The position numbers and the translations under genes are program-made. 64,000 nt of DNA from Zobellia russellii (GTDB lineage: Bacteria > Bacteroidota > Bacteroidia > Flavobacteriales > Flavobacteriaceae): contig NZ_JACSOI010000010.1 in the NCBI RefSeq assembly GCF_018728565.1, positions 1 through 64,000 of the forward strand, written 5' to 3'. Positions 1-9,159 of this stretch are shown here, one piece after another. The first letter of the stretch is position 1; each line of letters starts with the position of its first letter. The notes beneath the pieces are model-generated. The model made no database searches. It saw only the letters and a list, made by a program, of their open reading frames with translations, and was not told the origin of the DNA.

Positions 1-2703
1 CGTTCCATCGGTACCTGCATCGGGAGCGGCCTGTTCTGAAACTACCACTTCAGATGAGCTGTCCACTGTACATGGTGAAGTTGCCGCAACGGTGTAAGTA
101 TAAGTTCCTGCTCCCGAAGGAGTAGGTGACCAAGTCCCTCCTGATTCCGGAGAGCCACCCAGTTGAGAAAAAAGTTGAGTTTCGTTTACTGTTGACCCTT
201 CGCAGATGGTCAACGTTCCGTCTGTACCTGCATCGGGAGCGGCCTGTTCGGAGACAACTACCTCGGAAGTATCATCAACGGTACATGGAGCAGTAGCTGT
301 AACGGTGTAGGTATAGGTTCCGGCACCTGCCATTGCTGGAGACCATGTCCCACCTGAATCGGGAGTACCACCGAGTTGAGCAAAAAGTTGGGTTTCGTTT
401 ACTGTTGAACCTTCGCAAATGGTCAACGTTCCATCGGTACCTGCATCGGGAGCTGCCTGTTCGGAAACTACCACTTCGGATGTGCTGTCTAAGGTACATG
501 GCGCAGTAGCCGCTACGGTGTAGGTATAAGTTCCGGCACCAGCCATTGCAGGAGACCAAGTCCCACCGAAATCGGGTGTCCCACCGAGCTGTGCGAAAAG
601 TTGGGTTTCGTTTACCGTCGCCCCTTCGCAGATGGTCAATGTTCCATCGGCACCAGCATCGGGAGTTGCCTGTTCGGAGACCACTACTTCTGACGTCCCG
701 TCCACAGTACAAGGCGCTGTCGCCGTAACGGTATAGGTATAGGTTCCGGCACCTGCCATTGCCGGTGACCAAGTTCCTCCTGAATCAGGGGTTCCACCGA
801 GTTGTGCGAAAAGTTGGGTTTCGTTTACTGTTGAACCTTCGCAGATGGTCAAAGTTCCGTCTGTACCTGCATTGGGAGCGGCCTGTTCCGAAACAATAAC
901 TTCTGAGATATCATCAACGGTACAAGGCGCTGTCGCCGTAACGGTGTAGGTATAGGTTCCCCCACCAGCCATTGCAGGAGACCAAGTTCCTCCTGAGTTG
1001 GGAGTTCCTCCAAGCTGGGCAAAAAGTTGGCTTTCGTTTACTGTCGAACCTTCGCAGATGGTCAATGTTCCGTCCGTACCTGCATCGGGAGCAGCCTGTT
1101 CGGAAACTACCACTTCGGATGTGCTGTCTAAGGTACAAGGTGCTGTCGCCGCAACAGTGTAAGTATAAGTGCCGGCTCCTGTCACTGCTGGCGACCATGT
1201 CCCACCGGAATCGGGTGTACCACCGAGCTGACTGAAAAGCTGTGATTCGTTTACCGTTGCGCCTTCGCAGATAGTCAACGTTCCGTCGGAGCCTGCATCG
1301 GGAGCGGCTTGTTCTATAATGGAAACCGTGGCGTATTGGGTGTATCCTTTGCTATCCCTTATTCCGTAAACAAAACTGTCTGAGCCGGTATACCCCGTGG
1401 CCGAAGTATAGGTTATATAGTCGTCCAAAGGGTTGGATGAAGTACCATTGTCATTAACCAAAACAGTTCCCGAACTTGCGGAACTAACAATAAATATAGT
1501 GCCGGAGGCAGGCCCATTTCCACCAAAATCATCGTTTAAAAGAACATTAATATCAATTGTGTCCGCTTCACATATGGTAACGGTTTCATTTTCTGCAGTA
1601 GGGAAATAGCTTATGGTAGGGTCGTCTTCAATGTTTCCATCGGTATCAATGCCGTCATCGGAAAGGTCGTTTACGTCATCGGTTCCATATGGACTATCGG
1701 CAAGAACAGTAATTTGATTGCTGACCCCTCCAGCTTCTATAGCGGTTGAGTTTAGAGCGAAACTTGCTAAGTAAGTTGCGTTTTCGGTAGGAAGGAGTGT
1801 TCCTTCACCAGAACCCATAGTTGATGAGTTAAAGGTTGGGCCACTTGTTAGTGATAATGTATTTGTGTCTATATCGGTAAACGTATCCATTAGGTCTATG
1901 GCGTTCAAAGCAACGTTTCCGGTGTTTTCTACGGTAATGGTATAATCAATTGTATTTCCAATACTGACCGGGTCTCCAAAATTTTCAATGACCGTTTTGG
2001 TTACTTCAATTTTTGGGTCGGCAATGATGAGATTGGTAAGTACGAATTCGACTTCATCGGAAGCAGTAAGGAGAGAAAGTAAACCGCCAGTGACATCTAC
2101 ATCCATTTCTATGGAACTTGTAACATTTTCAACACGTAAGCTTCCTCCACCTGTTCCAATGTTGGAACCGTTTACACATTCTCCTCCTCCACTAATCAAC
2201 AGGGAAGTGTCGTCAATATTGAAAAGGGTAGGGGTAGATTGAAAAATAGGACCATTGGAACTTAACTCTGTCCATGTGCCGTTTGTAATATTAAAGTTTC
2301 CAGTTGCTGCATCGGAAAGTATTGCGACCACGGCAAAAGTGCCCACTTTATCAGCATGCAAAATGGGATTTACAATATGAACGGGATCCCCTGTAATTGC
2401 ATCAAAAAAATAAAAGTTTAAATTGCCATCGGCAGTGGAACTTGCGGAAATTTCTAAAGAATTACTACCAAATACCAGAGGGTCGCTATAAGTGGAAGCG
2501 CTTGTACAGCCCATGGTTTCGTTTCCTAAAACAGTCACCCCTCCTGCTACTCTACACTCCACACGCACTAACCCATCATCGGTAACAGACTCCCATACAG
2601 AAGAGGATACCGCTGTCCAATTTGTGGTTTGTTGGGCGTTTGCCACATGGGCAAGTAAGAACAAAAGAAAGGCCCCGAAAATTTTTTTAAAACGATTCGC
2701 CAA
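1..2703 (-). CDS. Large secreted repeat adhesin, 5' part only (C-terminus beyond the left edge)
   Basis: An uninterrupted minus-strand frame of 901 codons runs from a TTG at 2703-2701 off the left edge. TTG is the only plausible start: an in-frame TAA lies ten codons upstream and no ATG is available. It gives a typical signal peptide (MANRFKKIFGAFLLFLLAHVANAQ). A secreted N-terminal domain (about residues 25-225) is followed by a DUF11-like domain (about 231-360), a cadherin/VCBS-like domain (about 367-465) and, from about residue 472, Ig/PKD-like repeats of exactly 71 residues. Each repeat has TICEG, GGTWSP and APCT motifs with two cysteines. Proteins of this build in Flavobacteriia are usually cell-surface adhesins exported by the type IX system with a C-terminal sorting domain. 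That domain would lie outside the window, so T9SS export is inferred, also from the PorP/SprF-like gene upstream. Confidence 0.85.
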   Translation of the reverse strand, partial: MANRFKKIFGAFLLFLLAHVANAQQTTNWTAVSSSVWESVTDDGLVRVECRVAGGVTVLGNETMGCTSASTYSDPLVFGSNSLEISASSTADGNLNFYFFDAITGDPVHIVNPILHADKVGTFAVVAILSDAATGNFNITNGTWTELSSNGPIFQSTPTLFNIDDTSLLISGGGECVNGSNIGTGGGSLRVENVTSSIEMDVDVTGGLLSLLTASDEVEFVLTNLIIADPKIEVTKTVIENFGDPVSIGNTIDYTITVENTGNVALNAIDLMDTFTDIDTNTLSLTSGPTFNSSTMGSGEGTLLPTENATYLASFALNSTAIEAGGVSNQITVLADSPYGTDDVNDLSDDGIDTDGNIEDDPTISYFPTAENETVTICEADTIDINVLLNDDFGGNGPASGTIFIVSSASSGTVLVNDNGTSSNPLDDYITYTSATGYTGSDSFVYGIRDSKGYTQYATVSIIEQAAPDAGSDGTLTICEGATVNESQLFSQLGGTPDSGGTWSPAVTGAGTYTYTVAATAPCTLDSTSEVVVSEQAAPDAGTDGTLTICEGSTVNESQLFAQLGGTPNSGGTWSPAMAGGGTYTYTVTATAPCTVDDISEVIVSEQAAPNAGTDGTLTICEGSTVNETQLFAQLGGTPDSGGTWSPAMAGAGTYTYTVTATAPCTVDGTSEVVVSEQATPDAGADGTLTICEGATVNETQLFAQLGGTPDFGGTWSPAMAGAGTYTYTVAATAPCTLDSTSEVVVSEQAAPDAGTDGTLTICEGSTVNETQLFAQLGGTPDSGGTWSPAMAGAGTYTYTVTATAPCTVDDTSEVVVSEQAAPDAGTDGTLTICEGSTVNETQLFSQLGGSPESGGTWSPTPSGAGTYTYTVAATSPCTVDSSSEVVVSEQAAPDAGTDGT
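12..1289. repeat. Tandem array of six 213-bp in-frame repeats
   Basis: The phrase encoding APDAGTDGTL recurs with its reference base at 12, 225, 438, 651, 864, 1077 and 1290, always 213 bases (71 codons) apart, with no indels. The array continues past the left edge. Copies differ mainly by synonymous or conservative changes, and variant phrases are shuffled between non-adjacent copies, which suggests unequal crossing-over or gene conversion. These are protein repeats of the adhesin, not a CRISPR array. Confidence 0.95.
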
Positions 2704-2752
2704 AAGGGAATGTATTTTATGCGGTCTTTATAAAATTATTGTAGATAAAGAC

Positions 2753-2766
2753 TTACAACGTTGTAA
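2753..2766. promoter_or_regulatory. Perfect 14-bp palindrome upstream of the adhesin
   Basis: TTACAACGTTGTAA reads the same on both strands and lies about 50 bases upstream of the adhesin TTG start, in the 257-base gap after the PorP/SprF-like gene. A dimeric regulator could bind there. No transcription factor gene is nearby, so an operator role is only inferred. Confidence 0.35.
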
Positions 2767-2960
2767 CGTAAATTTAAGCAGGGATACAGACGTCTCAAAT
2801 TATATGTTGTATAGTACGAAAAACCAGATGTATAGACCTTATAAGCTGTAGGATGATTTATTTGCCATAGGGTAGATACGGTAGATTGAGAAAAAGGGAA
2901 GTAGGGAGAAAGAATGGTTAATACCGAAAAAATTTTTTTAAAGCTGTTGTGGAAATTTTT

Positions 2961-3899
2961 TTAAAAGAATCTTGGAGCGGTTGTTCTTCTATACCTAGAT
3001 TTAAATTCATATCTCAATACCACTTCAAAAGAGCCATCGTTAAATCTGGTGCCACCTAATTCCGTAACCTCTCTGTCATAAGCCAGACCTAGCAATATTT
3101 GGTCCGAGGCTTGAAAACCGAACATGCCACTTAGAGCCGCATCCCAACGATAACCCGCCCCCAATATAAATTTATCGTTGAACATGAAATTAGCGGATAA
3201 ATCTATTTGTAATGGAGCTCCATTAACTGCTTTTAATAGTACTGCGGGTTTAAACTGCCATCTTTGGTTTAAGTCATAGATATATCCCGAAACCAAATAA
3301 AAATTCATGCGTTCTTTGGCTAAAAAAGAAGAGCTAGAGGCATCACCGTCAAAATGTTTTGTAGCCAAGAAATTAGGCACGGAAAGCCCCATGTAAAATC
3401 GTTCATCGTAATAATAGACACCGGCTCCAAAATTTGGGGAAAGCTTATTGTCAATGTTGGTAAGGCCTGCTCCAGAGGCTTCGTTGCTGTAGTTGGACAA
3501 TTTACTAAAATCCAAGTTTAGGACATGAGCACTGGCTTTTAGTCCAAATGAAAGATTTGCTTCTCTTGAAATAGGTACCGTATAGGAAAAAACACCGTCA
3601 AAATAGGTTTCTTGGCTGGTTCCGTTTCCTATGTCATCATTTACAATGGAAAGACCAACGCCTACCCTGTCATTGATAGGAGTGTGCAAACTGAGAGTCT
3701 GTGTTTTTGGCGCGCCTTCTACACCAACCCATTGCGAACGGTGCAATCCCGCAATACTAAGTACGCTGCGAGAACCGGCGTAAGCTGGGTTAATAGCCAT
3801 AGTATTATACATGTATTGTGTATATTGGGCATCTTGCTGTGCTCTAAGTCCACAAAGTGAGGCAGCGGTTAAAAGTACAATCAGGAGGAATTTTTTCAT
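2961..3899 (-). CDS. PorP/SprF family type IX secretion outer-membrane protein
   Basis: A 312-residue protein with a signal peptide (cleavage near residue 20, after LCGLRA). The N-terminal block QYTQYMYNTMAINPAYAGSR is the hallmark of the PorP/SprF family, and the rest alternates short beta-strands as in an outer-membrane barrel; length is normal. SprF-like paralogs are usually encoded beside a large T9SS-exported adhesin and are needed for its secretion or anchoring. Here the gene is upstream of the repeat adhesin on the same strand, so a dedicated partnership is likely. The 260 bases upstream hold only a weak -7-like element (TACCTTTA on the minus strand). Confidence 0.88.
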   Translation of the reverse strand: MKKFLLIVLLTAASLCGLRAQQDAQYTQYMYNTMAINPAYAGSRSVLSIAGLHRSQWVGVEGAPKTQTLSLHTPINDRVGVGLSIVNDDIGNGTSQETYFDGVFSYTVPISREANLSFGLKASAHVLNLDFSKLSNYSNEASGAGLTNIDNKLSPNFGAGVYYYDERFYMGLSVPNFLATKHFDGDASSSSFLAKERMNFYLVSGYIYDLNQRWQFKPAVLLKAVNGAPLQIDLSANFMFNDKFILGAGYRWDAALSGMFGFQASDQILLGLAYDREVTELGGTRFNDGSFEVVLRYEFKSRYRRTTAPRFF

Positions 3900-4159
3900 G
3901 ACTTTTTAGTTGGATAAAAAGAAGGCAATTTTGTATATGTGGTTGTAAAGGTATCTATTTTTGTTGCTAAGCACTACTGTTCTTTGTTCATCACCAGAAA
4001 AGCGGGTATTTTAACCTGTAAACAGAGGTTGCTAAAAAAACACCTCACATATTTTAATTGTTTTTCATTTGTGTTCAACATTAAAACGTGATAATCTGCG
4101 GTGTATTGTTAAGCTAAGTCCAATCTTTTTTAAGGATATAAATAGGCATTGTACCCTAT

Positions 4160-5584
4160 TTAGGAGGGTGTAAGACCAAGCGCTTTTCCTTTTGCCAACA
4201 TAAATTCTTTTGCGGCCTCGTATTCATTGGGAATTTCACCTTCTAGAATGGCTTCTTTGATAGCCTCTTTAATGATACCAATTTCCTTTGACGGTTTTAG
4301 GTTGAAGGTTTCCATGATTTCTTCACCACTCACCGGAGGTTGAAATTGGCGTATATGGTCTCGCTCTTCTACTTCAATAATTTTTTGACGGACAACTTTA
4401 AAGTTGTTCTTATATCTTCTTTGTTTCTTAGGGTTTTTGGTAGTGATATCGGCTTCGCAAAGCGTCATTAAATCCTCTACATTTTCCCCTGCATCAAAAA
4501 CCAATCGGCGTACAGCCGAATCCGTAGCATAATCTTCCGCAAGAACAATGGGTCTAGAACTCATTAGTACCATTTTTTGGACGAATTTCATTTTATCGTT
4601 CAATGGCATACGGAGTCTTTTAAACAGTTTGTAAACCATTTTAGAGCCCACAAATTCATGTCCGTGGAATGTCCAACCAATTTTTTTGTGAAACTTTTTC
4701 GTTGGCGCTTTCCCAATGTCGTGCAATAGTGCGGCCCAACGTAACCATAGGTTATCCGTAGTTTTTGAAATGTTGTCTACCACCTCTAGGGTATGCCAAA
4801 AGTTGTCTTTGTGGCGTTGCCCTTCAATTTCTTCTATGCCTTGCAATGCTACCAGTTCAGGAAGAATATACGGCAGAAGCCCAGTTTTATGGAGTAAGGC
4901 GAACCCGGTTGAAGGTGTTTCGCAGGATAGAATTTTATTAAGTTCATCAACTATTCGCTCCTTGGAAATAATTTTTATACGCTCCTTGTTATCCGTAATG
5001 GCTTGTAGGGAAGCTTGCTCAATGGTAAAATTTAACTGTGTAGCGAAGCGAATGGCACGCATCATCCGCAACGGGTCATCAGAATAGGTGATACCCGGTT
5101 CAAGAGGTGTGCGAATAATTTTTTTCTCTAAATCGGCAACCCCATCAAAAGGGTCAAGAAGCTCTCCAAAGTTATCGGACTTTAAAGATAGTGCCAATGC
5201 ATTTATGGTAAAATCCCGCCTATTTTGATCATCGGCCAAGGTTCCGTTTTCTACTACGGGTTTACGGCTATCCCTATGGTAACTTTCTTTACGGGCACCA
5301 ACAAATTCCAGTTCTATATCACCATGACGCAACATAGCTGTTCCAAAATTTTTAAATATACTTACCTGTGGTTTTCCCTTGAGCAGGACCGCCACCTTTT
5401 TTGCCAGTTCAATACCACTTCCAACAGCAACAATATCTATGTCTTTGGCCGTTCCTCTTTTTAAAAGGAAATCCCTGACAAATCCCCCAATAACATAACA
5501 GTCCACACCAATTTCATCGGCTGCTTGAGAAACGATTTTAAAAATAGGGTTGGAAAGCGCTTTTTCGTAGTTCAAAGATTTCAT
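4160..5584 (-). CDS. cca: CCA tRNA nucleotidyltransferase with HD domain
   Basis: Adds or repairs the 3' CCA end of tRNAs. The class II nucleotidyltransferase head shows GGFVRD, the metal-binding DIDIV and RRDFTINAL. The tRNA-binding region follows, then an HD phosphohydrolase-type domain with HDIGK. I chose the ATG at 5584 (MKSLNYEK, 474 residues) over an upstream TTG that would add six residues. It is followed after 63 bases, upstream on the map, by the Sua5/YrdC gene, another tRNA function. Length and motifs match the HD-containing CCA enzymes of Bacteroidota. Confidence 0.93.
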   Translation of the reverse strand: MKSLNYEKALSNPIFKIVSQAADEIGVDCYVIGGFVRDFLLKRGTAKDIDIVAVGSGIELAKKVAVLLKGKPQVSIFKNFGTAMLRHGDIELEFVGARKESYHRDSRKPVVENGTLADDQNRRDFTINALALSLKSDNFGELLDPFDGVADLEKKIIRTPLEPGITYSDDPLRMMRAIRFATQLNFTIEQASLQAITDNKERIKIISKERIVDELNKILSCETPSTGFALLHKTGLLPYILPELVALQGIEEIEGQRHKDNFWHTLEVVDNISKTTDNLWLRWAALLHDIGKAPTKKFHKKIGWTFHGHEFVGSKMVYKLFKRLRMPLNDKMKFVQKMVLMSSRPIVLAEDYATDSAVRRLVFDAGENVEDLMTLCEADITTKNPKKQRRYKNNFKVVRQKIIEVEERDHIRQFQPPVSGEEIMETFNLKPSKEIGIIKEAIKEAILEGEIPNEYEAAKEFMLAKGKALGLTPS

Positions 5585-5647
5585 TTTTAGTATACTGCCC
5601 AAAATACGAATAACTAATAAGGGTCAATGTCTTGAAAGACATGAACT

Positions 5648-6208
5648 TTATTCACGTATGATTTTTACCGTGCCATCACTGCTTAATTTGATAATGGCAG
5701 AAGGAACCGCATTTTTTTGTTCGGGCTGCAAATTTACCACATAGTCTACACCTTTTAAAATAACTTCGTCTATTTCGGCAAAACTTTTAGGGGTTGGCTG
5801 CCCTGAAATGTTGGAAGAGGTAGAAACTATAGGTTTTTTGAACTTATTGATCAGGTAACGGCAGAATTTGTCCGAAGCTACACGAATGGCCAGAGTATTG
5901 TCTTCTGCAATTAAATTTTTGGCAACCCCTTTTGGGCCATCATATACAATAGTGGTGGGTTTGGTAGAAAGGTCCATGATATCATAGGCCAAATCGGGAA
6001 CATTTTCTACCGTTCTTTCGAGCATGGCATCGTTGGCCACCAGACAAATTAAAGCTTTACTGTCTTCTCTTTGTTTGAGGTCATAAATTTTTTTTACCGC
6101 CGCTTCATTGGAGGCATCGCAACCAATGCCCCAAACAGTATCAGTTGGGTAGAGAATGAGGCCGCCTTGATTTAGGACTTCTATGCATTTGTTGATTTCT
6201 TCGGTCAT
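5648..6208 (-). CDS. Sua5/YciO/YrdC family L-threonylcarbamoyladenylate synthase
   Basis: A 186-residue single-domain YrdC protein. The N-terminus (YPTDTVWGIGCDA), the KQRE..SKALICLV segment and the STSSNISGQP motif match enzymes that make threonylcarbamoyl-AMP from threonine, bicarbonate and ATP, the first step of t6A tRNA modification at position 37. It lacks the C-terminal Sua5 domain, so it is the short TsaC/YrdC type. YciO-type relatives look similar, so the exact activity is inferred. It follows the glycosyltransferase cluster by 14 bases on the same strand. Confidence 0.85.
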   Translation of the reverse strand: MTEEINKCIEVLNQGGLILYPTDTVWGIGCDASNEAAVKKIYDLKQREDSKALICLVANDAMLERTVENVPDLAYDIMDLSTKPTTIVYDGPKGVAKNLIAEDNTLAIRVASDKFCRYLINKFKKPIVSTSSNISGQPTPKSFAEIDEVILKGVDYVVNLQPEQKNAVPSAIIKLSSDGTVKIIRE

Positions 6209-6222
6209 GATTCAATAAATTA

Positions 6223-7317
6223 TTACTCTGGAGGAAAAAATAGTTGTTCCGTATTTCTCATCATTTTTTCTAAAGAAAAACTACTTGTAATCCTTTGTTT
6301 TAAATAATCAGGCTCAAATTTTATATGTTGCTCCATTATGGATTGAATGCCATTGGCCATAGCGGTTACATCGTTTATTTCGGTTAAGATACCGTAGGCA
6401 CCGTTATCCAACAATTCTTGGCTACCGGGTACTTTTGTGGATACAATGGGCACACCGTGACTTAATGATTCCAATAATACGTTGGCCATGCCCTCTTCTC
6501 TAGAACATAATAGGAACACATCAATATTTTGAAAAAATTGGTCCATTGCGCTAACATGACCAAGAAAGTGAATACGTGATACAAGATTGGGGTATTTGGA
6601 TAATATTTCATCCATATTCAGTTCAAAACCACCAGTGCCCGCATGTAATACATGCACATTTTGGGGTAATTTTTCTAGTATCTCAGGTAAAAGGTCGAAT
6701 CCTTTTCTGTAATTCAACCATCCTGCAACACCTACGAAAAATGTATCTGCGGGAAGATTTAGAGATTTTACGGGAAGCCAATCTTCATCTTTTTCAGTAA
6801 TTGGGAGTTCTATACCATTATTAATTTTAATAAGATTACTTGAATTAAAGTGAGAGCTATTTTGTAACAAGTCATCTTTTAAAGAATCGCTATTGACCAA
6901 CACCTTGGACTTAAAAACCTCAAATACTAGACGATACTTTAGACTGGACTTAACCTTTCTGAGGTTGCCAAGATATAGGATTTTATTGGGTACTTTGGTT
7001 AAGTGGGCCGATAACGAAACTAACCACCAATCTCGTTTAAGCGCAGCAAATACCGTTACAGGCCTAACTTTTTTAATAAGCCTTCCATATCTTAAAACAA
7101 CTAAGAAATTTAAATCTCCACCGCGTTTTGTAATGGTGTGAACAGAAACATTTGTGAGATTTAAAAACTTTGTTTCAAATGTGTTTTCTAATAGTACTAC
7201 TACAACTATATAGCCAGCATTACCTAAATATATGGCTCTCAATAGCAGATTTTTTTCTATCCCACCCCAATTTTTTGTGGGACAGAAAAGGATTATACTT
7301 TTAGGATTCCGTCTCAT
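6223..7317 (-). CDS. GT4 family glycosyltransferase
   Basis: A 364-residue GT-B fold protein. The C-terminal half carries VGVAGWLNYRKGFD (start of the nucleotide-sugar domain) and REEGMANVLLE, the EX7E motif of retaining GT4 enzymes. The N-terminal NWGGIEKNLL resembles the glycine-rich acceptor loop. No signal peptide; cytoplasmic or membrane-associated. Its ATG overlaps the upstream TGA by four bases, indicating translational coupling in the cluster. Likely adds a sugar to an LPS core or cell-surface glycan; donor and acceptor cannot be read from sequence. Confidence 0.88.
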   Translation of the reverse strand: MRRNPKSIILFCPTKNWGGIEKNLLLRAIYLGNAGYIVVVVLLENTFETKFLNLTNVSVHTITKRGGDLNFLVVLRYGRLIKKVRPVTVFAALKRDWWLVSLSAHLTKVPNKILYLGNLRKVKSSLKYRLVFEVFKSKVLVNSDSLKDDLLQNSSHFNSSNLIKINNGIELPITEKDEDWLPVKSLNLPADTFFVGVAGWLNYRKGFDLLPEILEKLPQNVHVLHAGTGGFELNMDEILSKYPNLVSRIHFLGHVSAMDQFFQNIDVFLLCSREEGMANVLLESLSHGVPIVSTKVPGSQELLDNGAYGILTEINDVTAMANGIQSIMEQHIKFEPDYLKQRITSSFSLEKMMRNTEQLFFPPE

Positions 7318-8087
7318 TTATAATTTGCTGAATTCAGACGTTTAAGTTCTTTGAATCTGGTGTAAACCCCCAGTGCATTTAGATAGGAAATAACAAGACC
7401 TTTTTTGCCATCTAAAAATCCCAATCTAAGTATATAGTGATTAAAGAATTTCCAACTGGGTCTTAAAACCGAATGATACCACCTGGCTTTTTTACCTGCA
7501 TCAAAGGATTCTTTGGCCTTCATTTTACCATATTTAACCATCTTTGATTTATACTCTTCATAACTATTGAAAGAGTAATGTATGAGTCTGTTTTTTAGAG
7601 TTTCAGATCTGCCATTGACTTCAAGGGTTTCATGAACGATTCTATCAGAAACGAATTTTACTTTATCTTTTTGAAACAGTCGGTAATTTTTGTCCGTTTG
7701 CCATCCACTAAAATGTAGGACTTTGTCTTTGTACATGAATATTCTTAAAAAATAATAAGCGGCAGCAGGATTGCTGGCGTACTCAATTTCATGAAGTATT
7801 TCTTTTTCAAGATCAGGAGTAACTCGTTCATCGGCATCCATGAACAGCACCCAGTTAAAATTAGCTTGATCTAAAGCGAATTGTTTTTGATCGGTATAAT
7901 TTTTAAAAGGGCGTTGTATGAGTTGTACATTCCGGTGCTTTTCTATAATTTCTATAGTGCGATCAGTACTAAAAGAGTCCACAACAATGATTTCATCACA
8001 AAACGATAAGTTCTGTAAGACCGCATCTATGTGTTTTTCCTCGTTGAGAGTAATTAGTAAAGCCGAGATTTTCTCCTTTCTATTCAT
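7314..8087 (-). CDS. GT2 family glycosyltransferase, WaaE/KdtX-like
   Basis: A 257-residue GT-A fold enzyme. ALLITLNEEKHI begins the nucleotide-binding domain, DSFSTDRT is the first acidic motif and FMDADERV holds the DXD metal site. The downstream GWQTDKNYRLF and basic C-terminus resemble the LPS core beta-1,4-glucosyltransferase family (WaaE/KdtX). It overlaps both neighbours (8 and 4 bases), so it is in the middle of a coupled operon. It is a paralog of the GT2 gene at 11595-12431, with which it shares QRPFKNFTDQK-type segments. Confidence 0.88.
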   Translation of the reverse strand: MNRKEKISALLITLNEEKHIDAVLQNLSFCDEIIVVDSFSTDRTIEIIEKHRNVQLIQRPFKNYTDQKQFALDQANFNWVLFMDADERVTPDLEKEILHEIEYASNPAAAYYFLRIFMYKDKVLHFSGWQTDKNYRLFQKDKVKFVSDRIVHETLEVNGRSETLKNRLIHYSFNSYEEYKSKMVKYGKMKAKESFDAGKKARWYHSVLRPSWKFFNHYILRLGFLDGKKGLVISYLNALGVYTRFKELKRLNSANYK

Positions 8088-9159
8088 CTATCAAGTACGC
8101 TTCTATTTCTCTTAGTTTTTTAGATTTTTCAAATTGATTTACGGCAAAAGCTCTTGCTGCTACACCCATTTTCTCAATCAGAGATTTATCTTTGGCAAAA
8201 GTTTCGATAGCTTCTACAAAGCTGTCTATGTTGTTAGGGGGAGTTAATATTCCGGTTTTTTGGTGTACCACCACTTCCGGATTGCTACTAATATTAAAAG
8301 CAATAGATGGTTTGCCACAAAGTGCGGCTTCTGCCAAAACATAGCCAAAACCCTCCCAATGAGATGAAAGCAAAAAAACGTCACCCATGGAAATAAAATC
8401 ATAAGGTTTTTCAATGAACCCCCTAAGCTCTACATTTTTTGATAAACCTTCGTTGTTTATTCTTGATTGTAATTCATCGTGTAAACGTCCTTCACCACCA
8501 ATCAATAACTTAAAATCTATTCCTTTTTGTAATAATTTTTTAGCGACATCCAGCAGAAAACCTTGGTTTTTTTGGTGCTCTAGTCTGCCTATATTTATTA
8601 ATGTAATAGTTTTGTTTTTTTCGGGGTGATTATCCGTTTTTGGTAATTTTGGTACTTTAACCCCGTTGTATATGACCGTTATTTTCTCATTAGGAAACAG
8701 CTTGGGGTTGTATTCCAAAACGGTTTTTTTTGTAGCTATTGAATTGGCAAGTATTTCTGTAAGAACTTTTTTAAATAGATACCTATTGAGAAAAGTATCT
8801 TTTATAGGAATAGCACTACCGCGCCTATAAATAACTCTAGGGATATTCAAGGATTTAGCTATTGGCCCCGCAATTTTCACATCACTTGATAGATTCATAA
8901 CAATAGAATCAATGATACAAGTTTTTAAAATATTTCTTACCAGCACTATTTTTAAAGGGTTTATAAAGCTAAGGTTGGAGAGTGCAATTTCTTTATGGGG
9001 AATGTCTGTTTTCTTTAGTTTTTCTAATAATATACTTTTTGAGTGTGCAACTACAAAAACGGGTATTCCTTTGTTATGGAGGTGTTGGCTGACTTCAAAG
9101 TGCCACTTTTCTCCTCCGCCCCAAGCAACGGCTGTATTAAAAAAACAAATAGACCCCAT
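8080..9159 (-). CDS. GT4 family glycosyltransferase
   Basis: A 359-residue GT-B enzyme. The N-terminal AVAWGGGEKWHFEVSQHL is the typical GGxE loop. The C-terminal domain has NIGRLEHQKNQGFL and SHWEGFGYVLAEAALCGKP, which carries the EX7E motif. It starts directly after the preceding stop (no spacer from the gene at 9160) and overlaps the next gene by eight bases. Likely role is one transfer step in LPS core or surface polysaccharide assembly. Confidence 0.88.
   Translation of the reverse strand: MGSICFFNTAVAWGGGEKWHFEVSQHLHNKGIPVFVVAHSKSILLEKLKKTDIPHKEIALSNLSFINPLKIVLVRNILKTCIIDSIVMNLSSDVKIAGPIAKSLNIPRVIYRRGSAIPIKDTFLNRYLFKKVLTEILANSIATKKTVLEYNPKLFPNEKITVIYNGVKVPKLPKTDNHPEKNKTITLINIGRLEHQKNQGFLLDVAKKLLQKGIDFKLLIGGEGRLHDELQSRINNEGLSKNVELRGFIEKPYDFISMGDVFLLSSHWEGFGYVLAEAALCGKPSIAFNISSNPEVVVHQKTGILTPPNNIDSFVEAIETFAKDKSLIEKMGVAARAFAVNQFEKSKKLREIEAYLIDE

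Noticed and set aside
275-1235. Several open frames on both strands inside the repeat array (for example 275-772 minus, 914-1198 minus, 972-1235 plus)
   Set aside because: They are out-of-frame shadows of the adhesin. Repetition of the 213-bp unit keeps alternative frames open, and their products are rich in R, C and H with no domain character.
12-1289. CRISPR-like regular spacing
   Set aside because: The whole 213-bp unit is repeated, including what would be spacers, and it is in frame with the adhesin.
2492-2851. 119-codon plus-strand frame opposite the adhesin N-terminus
   Set aside because: It overlaps the signal peptide and first domain of the adhesin on the other strand and has no recognisable protein features.
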